64,000 bases of DNA from contig CM019826.1 in NCBI GenBank assembly GCA_009763385.1, positions 99,742,848 to 99,806,847 on the forward strand. The letters run 5' to 3'. Shown here one piece after another: positions 32,945-44,676 of the stretch (its first letter is position 1; each line of letters starts with the position of its first letter). The position numbers were made by a program, and so were the translations under genes. Source of the stretch: Coix lacryma-jobi var. lacryma-jobi. Taxonomy: Eukaryota > Streptophyta > Magnoliopsida > Poales > Poaceae. The notes under the pieces were generated by a model. It did not search any database, was not told the origin of the DNA, and saw nothing but the letters and a program-made list of their open reading frames with translations.

Positions 32945-34552
32945 TTGGGGGAAACGTTTTGGTTCTTGTATTATAGACTGACTCCTTTTCGTTTTGTTCT
33001 CTTTTCTGATAAGTTAGTCTTTGCATTTCATCATGCATATTTACATTCAGAGCTTCATGTATATAATCTTTAGAATGTGACTATGCTCTGGTTAGTCTAT
33101 GCTCCGATGCTATATAATGATGCTTGTAGCTTATGCTCTTTCTGATCACTGATACATATTATGAGCTGAGCTATTTTATGAATGGTGAACTTGTTTAATG
33201 ATCTTAAAGCTTGAAAATGTTCACCATTGAGATATGCAACTAGCATGTGTAGAATGTGTTGAAATCACTTGTGCTTTTCATATATGCTAGGTTGCTATGT
33301 CTCTAGTTCTGAGTCATTCACTTGCTTGGTATATTCATATTCTGATTTGCATTTGAACCAAGTTAAGTGAATTGGAAAGATCGAGATGGGATTACTTGTC
33401 AGCACAACAAAGTATCGAGACTGTTTCTCATTGCACTTTGAGTTAAACTTGAGCTGTGTAGTGTATGACCGAAACTGTTGCTTTAAGCTTCTGATTGCTT
33501 CTGCATAGGCTTCGCACAGTTGAAAAGTTAGGCAATGACAAGCTTTCAACCTCTCGCAATCACATGCTGAAATTTGAACTTGTGTAATTTAACCGCTGCA
33601 ACTCCGATAAAACTTGAATACACAAGTCTATGTTTCATTCTATAGCATGCTGATTGAACCTTGCTAGGGGTAGTTCACTTTGTATACATGTTTAGCACTT
33701 GTTTTGACTTCCTGTCTATACATGCTTAGTGCTATTTTTATGGTGAACATCCTTTTCTGAATGGCTAAAACTGCTCACTTTGCTTATATGATCATATTTC
33801 GTATTTGGTGATCAGTTTGAGCCTTTGCTGGCATGTATGCTTCTTGTTGAGTCATTGGAGTTATCCTATGTAGAGCATCTTCTCGTTCTCTAGACTATAT
33901 TCCTGAAGCTGCTAACTTGCATTTTGACTCATATGCATTTGGAGGGGAGACACTTAATAGTGCATTTTCATCTAAGGGGGAGAAATTCTTGCCAAATCAT
34001 AAGGGGGAGAAATTATATCTTGGTTGTGTGCACTATCGGAGGGAGAGTTTGAGAGTTGGCTCAGATTTTGAGGATTTTGAATTTTCCAATTGGTTCGGAG
34101 CTTTTCTGCTAGTTGTGTTGAGCCTCTGTGCCTCTGTCTTGAGGGACTAGCATTTTTAGCTTTGTTGTTCAATTGATTCGGTGCTTTTCTGCTAGTTGTG
34201 TTGAGCCTCTGTGCCTCTATCTTGAGGGACTAGCAGTTTTGCCTTGTGAGTGTGAATCTCGATTGGTATCGAGCTTTTCTGCTCTTCAGTCGGTATTCTT
34301 CAGTTGGTATCGAGCTGTTCTCGCTAGTGGTGTTGAGCCTATTCTACCTCTTCTTGAGGGCTAGCTTTTCTTTGCTTGGTCGCGTCGAGCCGTTGCCCAT
34401 TTCTTTGGGGACCAAGTTGTTTTGCTCTTTCACTTGACCTTCTTCTGGCTTTGATATGCTTTTGGGTCATTTGGATGAGTTCTCTATTTCTCCTTCTTCC
34501 TCCTACTTCTATTACATTATGATTTGTGTTGGTAGTTGACAATGCACTCATG
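32945..34552 (+). other. Post-pol spacer of F2
   Basis: 1.6 kb without convincing coding sequence, typical of SIRE/Maximus elements. Two extra purine-tract-like sequences, AAGGGGGAGAAATT, occur at about 33976 and 34003. The tandem repeats at 34090-34430 are listed separately. F3 holds the matching region at 44677-46199 in reverse. Confidence 0.7.
34090..34430 (+). repeat. Tandem repeats before the 3' LTR of F2
   Basis: About four imperfect units built on CTTTTCTGCTAGTTGTGTTG AGCCTC...TTGAGGGACTAGC. The first two units (34105 and 34187) are almost identical; the later ones (34270-34430) are shorter and diverged. F3 has related units at 44811-45000. Confidence 0.75.
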
Positions 34553-34563
34553 AAGGGGGAGAT
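34553..34563 (+). promoter_or_regulatory. Polypurine tract of F2
   Basis: AAGGGGGAGAT directly precedes the 3' LTR TGCGGATACATGG. It is the expected primer for plus-strand DNA synthesis. Confidence 0.8.
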
Positions 34564-36313
34564 TGCGGATACATGGGTGTATGCCGAGTCTCGAGTGATG
34601 AGTGATTGTCAACTGGGATAATGCGCATGTTCTTTGGCTTGTGTTGTGCAGGTGTCGAGCACGGATACAGTGATCAAAGGCAAGGTGAAGGTCAAGTAGA
34701 GATGTGCCCTGCCGATGGACCGGGAGCGGTGAAGGACGGACGTGAGGCTTGGACTGAGGGACCGGTGGCCTGAGGATCAGCTGTGGTGGCTGACAGCTTG
34801 GGACAGCGACGAGCGAATACTTGCGGGCACGGTGTTGCTTGGGTTGAGGACCTGGGGAGACGTGTTGGTGGACGGGGTGCACGGGCGGTGCATCCCATCT
34901 ACGGCTCGGTTTGGTGGTTGAGCCACAGAAAAACCACCGAGTGGACGGTTTCCAGGTTTGGGCCTCAAAACCTGGGCGCTAATGGTTTCCGAGTTTGGGC
35001 CACAAAACTCGGGCTGAGGACGGTTTCTAGGTCTGGGCCTCAAAACCTGGGTGCTGTGGGTTTCTGAGTTTGGGCCACAAAACTCAGGCCATGGACGGCT
35101 GGTTTCTCGGTTTGGGCCTCAAAACCGGGGGTTGGTCGTGAAGGCTGGTTTCCCGGTTTGGGCCACAAAACCGGGGGCGAAGTCCGGGAAAAGGACGAGC
35201 GGAGCAGTGGCGGTACGTGGCGGCAATCGGTGAGGTTGCGTCGAGGCAACGCTACCAGTTGTGCGGGCGTGGCTGTCGGATCACCAACAACTTGGAGTTG
35301 GTCTAGAATAACCCTAGGGTTTAGCTGGTTCGCTCTGTAAGTAGTTAGGGGTAGAGTGGGAATTAGAATTAGGATAAGTAGAGGGAGACACCCACCTCCC
35401 ATCCCATCTCAGTCATTTGCTCTTTGCCTTCTAGGTTTTCCTGCTCTCCCAATCCCCTGCTGTAGCAACTGAGATCCGCAGAGAACCATACCTCTGTGTA
35501 CTGGAGATTTTGAGGAAGTGAGACCGTAATCTCACTGTTGTAGCGTGTGGTAGCCACACGGTTGCAGATCGATGTGTTGATTCACGTTTTGTTCGTGTTC
35601 TTCGCGTTCTTCGTTTATCCGCGATTTTCCCATCACTCGATCTCCCTCTCTACTGCGTCTTTTCGAAATCCGTTTGAATCAACTTGTTCTTTATAGTGAG
35701 GAGATCACTTCCACCGAAGGAATTCATCTAACTCCTCACGAACAAGTAGATCGGGTTGATTTCGTTTTCGTGGCGTTTTTTCATTCATACTTCTTTGTTG
35801 TTTGGCAACTTTTGCCGGCGGACAGTCCGCCAGGGGACCGCGGACAGTCCACCCCTGGCGCGGACAGTCTGGGACTGGGAGTCCGGACAGTCCGGGAGTC
35901 GGCTGTAGGCTGAGCTTTAGTGCGTTTGCTCTCCCGGCTTCTTCGCTTGATTTCCGGACTTCTCGGTTGACCCTAGAGTTGACCTAGGAACTTCTCTAGG
36001 TATCTTTGCTACTTGTTAGCATTGGTATTTGGGGATTTCTCGACGTAGCATTCAATCTACGTTCGGGACTTGGTTCTTAGGGGTCGAACTTGTGCTGGTG
36101 TTTTTGGCATTTGGTTTGCTATCGCTTGGTGGCGCCTCGCTGTGATCCTAGGGATCATCCACCCTCTTCCAAGGGTCGTGGGCATCACGGTTTCGGTCGA
36201 AGCTTTTGGGGGTTGATTTCTGGGACAAAGGCCGAAGTTCCGAGAGAAATTTTTGAGCACCCATTCACCCCCCCCCCCTCTGGTCGCCTTGCTATTGCAT
36301 TCTCGGTCCTTCA
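34564..36313 (+). repeat. 3' LTR of F2, with an internal deletion
   Basis: 1750 bp against 2077 in the 5' LTR. Nearly all the difference is one deletion at 35795/35796, matching loss of 26197-26529 of the 5' LTR. That includes the first half of the GCGGACAGTCCGC word cluster. A hairpin array is at 34940-35177. The remaining alignment shows scattered substitutions, so the insertion is not very recent. Confidence 0.9.
34940..35177 (+). repeat. Inverted-repeat array in the F2 3' LTR
   Basis: Same six units and loop order as the 5' LTR. The CCCGG unit has become CTCGGTTT (35105) and one loop reads CTGGGCCTC (35030), so this copy has its own small changes. Confidence 0.85.
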
Positions 36314-36318
36314 GTATG

Positions 36319-36379
36319 CAAGTATGCTTTGTTTCGTCCTTGGTTAGCTTATAAAAGTTGTCGGTAAGCACCACCAACA
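36319..36379 (-). repeat. Left LTR of element E, last segment
   Basis: Resumes E's LTR after F2 (CAAGTATGCTTTGTTTCGTC) and ends CCACCAACA. It matches 38967-39026 of the right LTR. Confidence 0.85.
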
Positions 36380-37916
36380 AACCCCCCAAGCTTAGCCCTT
36401 GCTCGTCCCGAGCAAGCAGTACAACTTTAGGTTGTTGATTAGGAGTTGCTGCAATGCCAATCATTTTTCAAAGTTGCTATGTTTATATTTGAGAATTCTT
36501 CTTTGATTTAAATGAATTGGCATTCTACTCACCCTTTTTACCTTGTTAACTGTGGGGCGTTGTAGCAATCTCTGAGTCTTTGGTGGCTGCGAGACCGACC
36601 GATTTACATATACCTGCTTATCTTTTATTCTTTGATCCACTATTGATCCGAAGGTTTTAAAAAAATTTGAAATTCAAAAGATAGTTCCTCAAATGTACAC
36701 TCGATCGCTCATTGTGTATTTGATCCTTACCAAAGGCTTTTGGATGTGGCCTTACTTTTCCCTACCAACTATTGAGGCTTATGTGGAGCTTTAGGTAGAG
36801 GATAAAGTGAAGCATACTTGTATTACATATGTTGCTATGTCAAAAACTGAACCACATGGAGATTCAAGTCATATACCTTGATCGAGATGTGCAAGTGTGC
36901 GAAAATATTTTTGTTTTGGAATTTTGAGAGTACGGGCTATCTTTCTCTTCTTTTCTTCTCTTTTTTCAGGTGGGTATTGAGCATACCCCCAATTCTACAT
37001 CGGGCACTTGCCCATTTTTTCCAACATGCCTTTTGGCAAGGATTATTATATTTCTCATTTTTTCATAGCCTATAACTCTTTTTGGACTTTTTGTGTGAGA
37101 GAGAAGTGACAAGTGGATGGAGCTTTAATTGGTGGATGGAATGTTTGTGCGTAACTCTTGGTGTAAGAGTTAGTGATGTTTGTGGAGTGTACGTGAATCT
37201 CGGATCATGGGTGTATGACAAGAATCTCAACATAGGTCTCAAACAATTTGACAAGGCTCAATGTAATTACATGTAGCATATGAGTAGAAGTTTCTTTCAA
37301 ATGAATAACTCATATGGCTCTGGTAGGATATATGATCATTGAGGAACTTACAATTTTAATATTTTGAAAATGAAAATCTTTGGATGTCAAGTGTCACTTG
37401 GAACAAAGTCATAACAAAGTCTATTTCATCGAATCAAATAAAGCAACAACTTAGACAATGATCATGCTTATGCTACCCACGAGTTTCAAGTTTATAGGAT
37501 GAATAGTTTTAGCCAATAAATTTAAATGTCAAGGAATTAAAAATCATAAACTAAGCAAGGTTGAAACATGAAACAGAGCAACTATTCATCATTTCAACAA
37601 GGATGCAACAGAAGCATGCTTGACATACAGATGTGAGTGGAATCATTTTTTTTAGTGTGAAATTAAAATTCAGATTTTAAATATGCAGTGCAAAAAATTT
37701 AGAAAGGGAAAAGGGCAATGCAGATACAAGATACAAGGTACCTGGGGGGCTCCTCCCGCAGCTACGGACCCTGGGGATAGTACCCCAGCGACACCCAATA
37801 TGCCAGCTACTGCTCTTGCTGATGTCGAAGCAATGCATGGACTTGCCGCATTTCTTCGAGTGATTTTGTTTGTCTGACGTTGAACTGGTCTTGTCTAGCG
37901 TCCCATCGTTGGTTCC
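36380..37916 (-). mobile_element. Body fragment of element E
   Basis: Begins with a minus-strand purine tract and the conserved GAGCAAGGGCTAAGCTTGGG region that precedes the 3' LTR in Athila-type elements. The rest is AT-rich post-pol sequence that aligns loosely with 39032-40395 and 41912-42590 (AAGTGTGTGGAAATATTT-like and ATGTGGAG..TAGGGA words). I see no coding sequence in it. It is cut by K at 37917. Confidence 0.65.
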
Positions 37917-38767
37917 TGAAAGGTCCTAGTTTGGTTTTGGTAATTGAGTAACAACCTAGGTGAACTAATATGTGCTTATGTGAGATACATAGGAAATTAG
38001 TTCACATGTGAATGAGCAATGAAGGAGCTTATTGCATATGAGACATGACATGGAGTCATGTGGCTAAGATGGTGAAGATCAAGGCAAGACTTGACTTGAT
38101 GGACCGGTTGCGAAGGTGAAGGGCAAGTTGGAGGCTTTGAAGCCGTTGGTACCGAGTGTCGGGAGGCTTGAGCAAAGACTTGGCGCCGAAGGACCGAAGC
38201 AATGGTGAAGAGCAAGTAAGGTCAAGATCGATGGACCATGGAGGCAATGTGATGATATGAAGTGGATCATATCATTTGATGATAGGTTGGTGCATGTGTT
38301 GCATCAACAATGGAGGAGATGGAATGGAATGCACAAGGTAAAGGTATACTTGTAGGGCATTATATTTCACTGGTCATAGGTGTGTAGAGAAGATTATGAC
38401 CGAGTTTAGGATAGATGGCCATACTATTAAGAGGAGCAAAATTATTTGCATATCGGTCATCTAGTACCACTTGAGCGATCTAACATTGCGATGTTGCTAG
38501 GATCGAGTGGCGTGGTGAGTGCAAGTGCTAATCCTTTGAAAAATGATTGTGAAAATGCTAACACACATGCACAAGGTGGTGTACACTTGGTGGTGTTGGC
38601 ACATTTGCAAAGGAGAAGTTGTTGGAGTTGATTTGGATCAACTCGGAGAAGGGAAGGAGGCTTTTCGGTGTGTTTCGGACTCTAGGATGGCTCTTGGATT
38701 GGAATTCTGTACTAATCCTCTGTGCTATGGATTAGCTCTATATGTGGGTTGTGTAGCCCTCTGAGTT
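37917..38767 (+). mobile_element. K: truncated SIRE-type Copia LTR
   Basis: Starts TGAAAGGTCCTAGTTTGG and TTTTGGTAATTGAGTAACAA, a start typical of SIRE/Opie-like grass LTRs and similar in layout to the sense start of L's LTR (TTTTGGTGAACTGAGTGACA). It also carries ACTTGAGCGATCTAACATTG. It breaks off at GTAGCCCTCTGAGTTA, where E's right LTR begins at GCTTGATGCATGTTGG. No right LTR end or duplicated target is visible, so it was truncated by deletion. Confidence 0.6.
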
Positions 38768-39026
38768 AGCTTGATGCATGTTGGTGCTATGGTGGTTTCT
38801 AGCCCAAATGTATTCTTTAGGTGGGCTTCTTCCATATTCCTTGCTTATATGCTTTGTCGGAAAGCGCGTTCTTCTTGCCTTTTCCACTGTATTTATGTTT
38901 GTTACCTGTAAAGCAATGATTCTCCAATACAAGTGGGAATAGGTCAAGGTGATAACATAAGTATGCAAGTATGCTTTGTTTCGTCCTTGGTTGGCTTATA
39001 AAAGTTGTCGGTAAGCACCGCCAACA
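38768..39026 (-). repeat. Tail of the right (5') LTR of element E
   Basis: Matches 24771-24966 plus 36319-36379 of the left LTR, ending CCGCCAACA. The following ATGAT is the second copy of E's target duplication. Confidence 0.85.
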
Positions 39027-40395
39027 ATGATCCTTTCCAGTCTCTCATCTGTGGTATTTGTGGATTCTCTCCAAGGCAGTGAATGTTGTGCCTTCTCTCA
39101 CCCTATAACTAATAAGCTTTTGTGGAGTACATAGGTGGGAGACAGCCTGTACGTACTTACATAGCATATATTGCATAGTCAAAGCATGGATCCAGAGAAA
39201 CTTGGCATACAATCAAATCAAGATGTGCATGTGTGTGGACCTATATGTGGAATGGATGTATATTGTGGAACAGTGGTGATAATATATATGAGGGTGAAAA
39301 ACATAGTGATGACGATGTAAACATAATGATGGATAATGGGTGTAGACCTTTGCTTACTTCACTCCTTGTAAAGATACTTGTCTCTTTTATTACTCCTGTT
39401 GGAGACAACATGGGCTATCATCTTTTTTTCTTTCTCTTTTTTTAAGGTGGGCATCGTAACGCCCCTAATTCTACTGTCGGAGACTTGTCCATTTTTTCAT
39501 TTCTCTTTTCTTTCTCTCTTTTTTTAGATAACTCTTGCATAGCCCATGCATCTTTTTGTAGCACAATGTTTGAAGAGATAACAATAATAAATTGGTGCAT
39601 TTATGGATGGCAATGAAGGCATAAAAAGGTCATATGGGTGAAGGGAATATTTTTGGTTGTTCACTCCCAGGATAGAAGTGAAACATTTTTGAGTGGATCT
39701 AAATGGAAGACATGTTGTTGCGTACTCCCAATGTAGAAGCAGCATATATGGGTGGAGTGTACATGATCTTTATTTTAACTGTATGACGAGTCTCTAAGAG
39801 TCAACACGATTTGACAATACTCAATGCATATGCAAGCAATAAATATAAAGATTGGACTTCCTAGTCTATCAGGCATGTATATCAGGTTGTGGTAGGAATT
39901 TCAAACACTCATCATAGAGGATGTCATCATGTAGCAATTTAAGTTTTCAAAGATAAATCTCTAGAACTCTATTATCACTAGGAACAAGATAAATAGTAGT
40001 TCAACCTTTTCATATCATACTCATCAAACACCTAGACTTAGGTCAAAACTTTTGTAACCCACAAGTTTCAGATTCAAAGTAAAATTTCATGTTAAAATAA
40101 TCTTATCCAAAACTCGGGAGAATTTAAGACTGAACACTAGGCACTTGAAAAGAATTACGGCATAGCAACTATTCATCCTCTCCATACAAATTAATTATAT
40201 TTTCCTAACGCTCAATTAGAGAGGGCAAGCTTTTATTCTAGATCATCATTATTCATTTATTGACTCTAACATTAAACACACACACTCTAAACTATAATAA
40301 CAAAGACTAATAATAAAGACATACCTTAATCACGAAGATAACGGGGGTGCGTCTCCCCCAAGATAATCCCTTCGATAACATCGAGCCTTCATGTG
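39027..40395 (-). mobile_element. Element D' body, right segment
   Basis: Non-coding post-pol sequence in minus orientation. It aligns loosely with element H's body (GCTTTTGTGGAGTACATAGG against GCTTATGTGGAGTTTTGGGT) from where the left D' segment stopped. A CTCCCCC purine-tract-like block lies near 40350. It ends at the insertion of H; ATGTG (40391-40395) is the likely target. Confidence 0.6.
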
Positions 40396-42595
40396 TGTTG
40401 GCATTTCTTAGCGCCGCCACTAAGAATATAGATAAACCCTATCCCTGGCAATGACACCAGAAAGCCAGTTGGTATGTGTAACGCATACAGACAAATCCGC
40501 AAGCGCACGGATGCCGTTGTAGATTTCACCCAGAAGTATTCCGGGGTATCATATTTATATCCTTAGGGAAGTAATGTGTAAAGAGTTTAATAACCGACGA
40601 TCATGTATTTACTAATTTAGTGTACCGACTAGATTAAAGTTGGGGTAAGTGGTAGCATATATGTTTGATAGATGAATGATACACCGGAGAACTCCATAAA
40701 AAATAAAGAGAAGGCAAGCACAGTTGGGAGGTCATCAGAAGAGTTCAAGGTTCCTATATACTTTTCCATTACTGTTGTTCTAATCTAGATGTAACCCAAG
40801 GGATTAACTAAAGCAAAGGTCAAGCATAATGATTACACCATGGCACTTTGGAGCAGCAGTTCCTTTCTGGTTCTTGAAGAGACTAGGAATGGGTAACCGG
40901 GAGAAGGCTACCAAAAGCTCTACGAAACACAAACCCGAACATGGTGGAATACAAAGGCCTGGTTGGAGTTGTCACTCCCGAAGCTACCACAACTATTTGT
41001 GGGGTTGGGCGCAACCTCATGTAACCGATAGTCTAGACACCACGTCTATACTACCGATTACTACTCTAGCCACATATAATAACTAGAGCACTCGGTCGAG
41101 CAGAGATCCCATACCAAGGTGCAAAACATTAAACTAACCATGCTTTAGCTAAAACATAAGGTAAGACCTAGATAACCATGTAAGCGATTCAAGTAATTAG
41201 AGAAGATAAATATATTGAATACTCGAGTCTTACAAAGAAGCAATACAAGATTATACCGATCCTCTGAGGACTCCTCTGGAGCTTGAGCATCTCTCCCTCA
41301 CACTCTCAACTAGGCTATTCTACTACTACATCTTGGCAATATGGTGAATAGGACTCCTTGTGGTGTGTATGATCTCTATGAAGATGATGATATGATGATG
41401 GAGAGGGCTTCTATATATAGTGGAGGTGCCTTGGGGGAGTGGAGAGTCTTCTTTCTCCACATGGAAGGTGCAAACTGACCCTTGGGGGTTCATTGAACCT
41501 GGACACCTACAAAACTAACCTTAGGATACCGCCATACAACCGACATAGGAAGGTGGGCCTGAGGGCCACCGGTGGTGGTGCGACCGCACCAGGGGTGCGG
41601 GCGCACCCCCTGTTTGCTCACCTCACCACCGCCTTTCTCCTGTGGGCCGTGGACTTGATGCTTTTGCGTGTAATGGTGGGTTCCAACCCAGATTTGGAGT
41701 TTGATGGGTTCTTCCTTTATTTCTTGATTTTACACCTTGCCGAAAGGCGTATTCTTCTTGCCTTTTCCATGGTATTCTTTGATTACTCCTACAAGACAAG
41801 TGAATCACCAAAACTTGTGGAACTTGTTAGATATAAAAGCCCTAATTCTAGTTTGGTGATCATTTCATGTGAGAGTTGGCACATGTAAATAGGCGATAAG
41901 GACCGCCAACAAGCTCCCCCACACTTGCTCTTTGCTCGTCCTCGAGCAAACAAAAATATGACTATGAAGCATGACTTTAAGAAGATATGATGCTAGCATA
42001 AAAATTACTCCAAGTCATTCCTTGTACCTGTGGATTTTACAGTGTTTACCATGTCGCCTTGAGCGGTTGAAAAGTGGAACGACTAAGACAACAAGTCATC
42101 ACTTTCTCTCTATGAAGCATATTTGGAGTTTTTGTTGTAACTTTTTGTAGTTGAAAACTTAGCTCATACTTCTCCTCAAATGGTACTCTCAAGTCACTCA
42201 ATGGTGTATATATCCTTACCAAAGGCATTTGAATTTGCCTTCTTTTTTTCATCCTACCATCTAAAAAGGCTTATGTGGAGTTTTGGGTAGGGATAAAAAG
42301 AGAGGCATACTTGCATCACATTATATTGCTATGTCAAAAACCGAATCCAAGGAGATGCAAGTCATACACTTTGATCAAGATGTGCAAGTGTGTGGAAATA
42401 TTTGGTGGCTAACCTAATTCTATTTTGCTCCTTGAAACATCATCTCTTTTGTTTAAACTTTTGACAACATATGCTTAGGACAATATGGGCTATTTTTTTA
42501 GGTGGGTATGGAGATACCCCTAATTCTACTTTTGACACTTGTCCATTTTTTTCATATCATAATTTGTTTATTGGTGGGTATGGCGGTACCCCTAA
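40396..42595 (-). mobile_element. Element H: Athila-like element, 3' LTR and start of body
   Basis: LTR 40396-41911 (1516 bp), starting TGTTGGCATTTC and ending CCGCCAACA on the plus strand. A minus-strand TATA box lies near 41410. A degenerate primer-site copy is at 40440-40465. The body starts with a purine tract (minus GCAAGTGTGGGGGAGCT) and the GAGCAAAGAGCAAG region. It is non-coding and is cut by F3 at 42596. The rest lies beyond the window. Confidence 0.8.
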
Positions 42596-44676
42596 TGAAG
42601 GACCGAGAATGCAATAGCAAGGCGACCAGAGGGGGGGTGAATGGGAGCTCAAATATTTCTTTCAAAACTTTGGCCTTTTGTCCCAAAATCAACCCCAAGA
42701 GCTTCGATCGAAACCGTGATATCCACGACCCTTGGAAGAGGGTGGATGATCCCTAGGATCACAGCGAGGCACCACAAAGCGATAGCGAACCAAACGCCAA
42801 AAGCACTGGAGCAAGTTCAACCCTCAAAAACCAAGTCTCAAACGTAGATAGACGGCTACGTCGAGAAACTCCTAAATACCTATGCTAACTAGTAGCAAAG
42901 ATACCTAGAGAGGTTCCTTGATCAACTCTAGGGCCAAACGAGAAGTCCGGAAACCGAGCAGAGAAGCCGGGAGAGCAAACGCACCAAACCGGAACACACA
43001 GCCAACTCGCGGACTGTCCGGACCTGGGATCCCGGACTGTCAGCCCCTACTGCGGACTGTCCGCTAGGGGATGGCGGACTGTCCGCCGGTCAAAAGTGCA
43101 AACACACACTGGTTCTGAAAGTCCCCTGGACAGTCCCGGACTGTCCGCGGTTTATACCGGCGGACTGTCCACCGGTCAACCGAGACCCAAACAGCAAGGA
43201 CTCGTGGCCATTGGTCTGGCCAAGTCCCCGATGCGCGGACTGTCCGCGGGAGGAACGGCGGACTATCCGCGACCTCCCAGTGAGGGCGATTTCGGTCGCC
43301 CCTCACACAACTCTTCCCAAATCCGAATCAAAACTCAATCTCACATTCCCAAACTTGGAGAGGATGATCACGAGGTGGTTAGGAGACTATCCCCAAGAAA
43401 TCATCCGCTCAAATCGATTCAATCACCGGGAAATCGAAAGGGGAGGAGTATGAACGAAAAAGCGCCACGAAAACGAAATCAACCCGATCTACTTGCTCGT
43501 GAGGAGTTAGATAAATTCCTTCAGTGGAAATGATCTCCTCACTATAAAGAACAAGTTGATTCAAACGGATTTCGCAAAGACGCAGTAGAGAGGGAGATCG
43601 AGTGACGGGAAAATCACGGAGAAACGAAGAACGCGAAGAACACGAATAAAACGCGAATCAAGTCATCGATCTACAACCGTGTGGCTACCACACGCTACAA
43701 CAGTGAGATTACGGTCTTACTTCCTCAAAATCTCCAGTACACAGAGGTATGGTTCTCTGCAGATCTCAGTAGCTACAGCAGGGGATTGGGAGAGCAGGAA
43801 ACCCCAGAAGCAAAGAGCAAATGACTGAGAGATATTATGGGAGGAGGGTGTCTCCCTCTACTTATCCTAATTCTAATTCCTACTCTACCCCTCACTAATT
43901 ACAGAGCGAACCAGCTAAACCCTAGGGTTATTCTGGACCAACTCGAAGATGCTGGTGATCCGACGGCCACGCCCGCACAACTGGTAGCGTTGCCTCGACG
44001 CAACCTCACCGATTGCCGCCACGTGCCGCCATCGCTCTGGTCGTCCTTTTCCTGGACTTCGCCCCCGGTTTTGAGGCCCAAACCGGGAAACCAGCCTTCA
44101 CGACCAACCCCCGGTTTTGAGGCCCAAACCGGGAAACCAGTCGTCCATCGCCTGAGTTTTGTGGCCCAAACTCAGAAACCCGCAGCACCCAGGTTTTGAG
44201 GCCCAAACCTGGAAACCGTCCTCAGCTCGAGTTTTGTGGCCCAAACTCGGAAACCATCAACGCCCAGGTTTTGAGGCCCAAACCTGGAAACCATCCACTC
44301 GGTGGTTTTTCTGTGGCTCAACCACCAAACCGAGTCGTAGAAGGGATGCACCGCCCGTGCACCCCGTCCACCGACATGTGTCCCCAAGTCCTCGACTCGA
44401 GCAACACCATGCCCACAAGTCTTCGCTCGTCGCTGTCCCAGGCTGTCAGCCACCGCAGCTGATCCTCGGGCCACCAGTCCCTCAGTCCAAGCCTCACGTC
44501 CGCCCTTCGCCACTCTCGGTCCATCGGTACGGCACGTCTCTACTTGACCTTCACCTTGCCTCTGATCACTGTATCCGTGCTCGACACCTGCACAACACAA
44601 GCCAAAAAACATGCGCATTATCCCAGTTGACAATCACTCATGACTTAGAGACTCGGCATACACCCATGTATGCGCA
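42596..44676 (-). repeat. 3' LTR of F3
   Basis: 2081 bp; plus strand TGAAGGACCGAGAATGC to CATGTATGCGCA. It keeps the segment deleted from the F2 3' LTR. Hairpin array 44066-44335 with intact pairing; word cluster CGGACTGTCCGC at 43008-43275. Confidence 0.9.

Larger units (their letters stand above)
24967..36313 (+). mobile_element. F2: full-length SIRE/Maximus-type Copia retrotransposon
   Basis: 11,347 bp between duplicated GTATG (24962-24966 and 36314-36318). 5' LTR 24967-27043, primer site at 27045, gag 27107-29734, protease-integrase-RT-RNase H 29749-32944, long non-coding spacer, purine tract 34553-34563, 3' LTR 34564-36313. Order PR-INT-RT-RH is Copia. The long gag with coiled coil and the post-pol spacer fit the SIRE/Maximus lineage. 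Stops, three frame changes and a lost RNase H aspartate show it is no longer autonomous. It is inserted in the LTR of E. Confidence 0.92.
21234..39026 (-). mobile_element. Element E: Athila-like element carrying nested Copia insertions
   Basis: Bounded by TGTTGAC (21234) and CCAACA (39026) with the 5-bp target duplication ATGAT on both sides. Its left (3') LTR is split in three: 21234-21712, 23734-24966 and 36319-36379. Together these make about 1773 bp, matching D's LTR. The body begins at 36380 with a minus-strand purine tract (AAGCTTGGGGGGTT). After 1.5 kb of body, sequence K replaces the rest, and only the last 259 bp of the right LTR remain (38768-39026). No coding sequence of E survives. 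Confidence 0.85.

Noticed and set aside
37683..37877. Small plus-strand ORF as a gene
   Set aside because: Only 64 codons, no domain, and it lies in the body of a minus-strand element.
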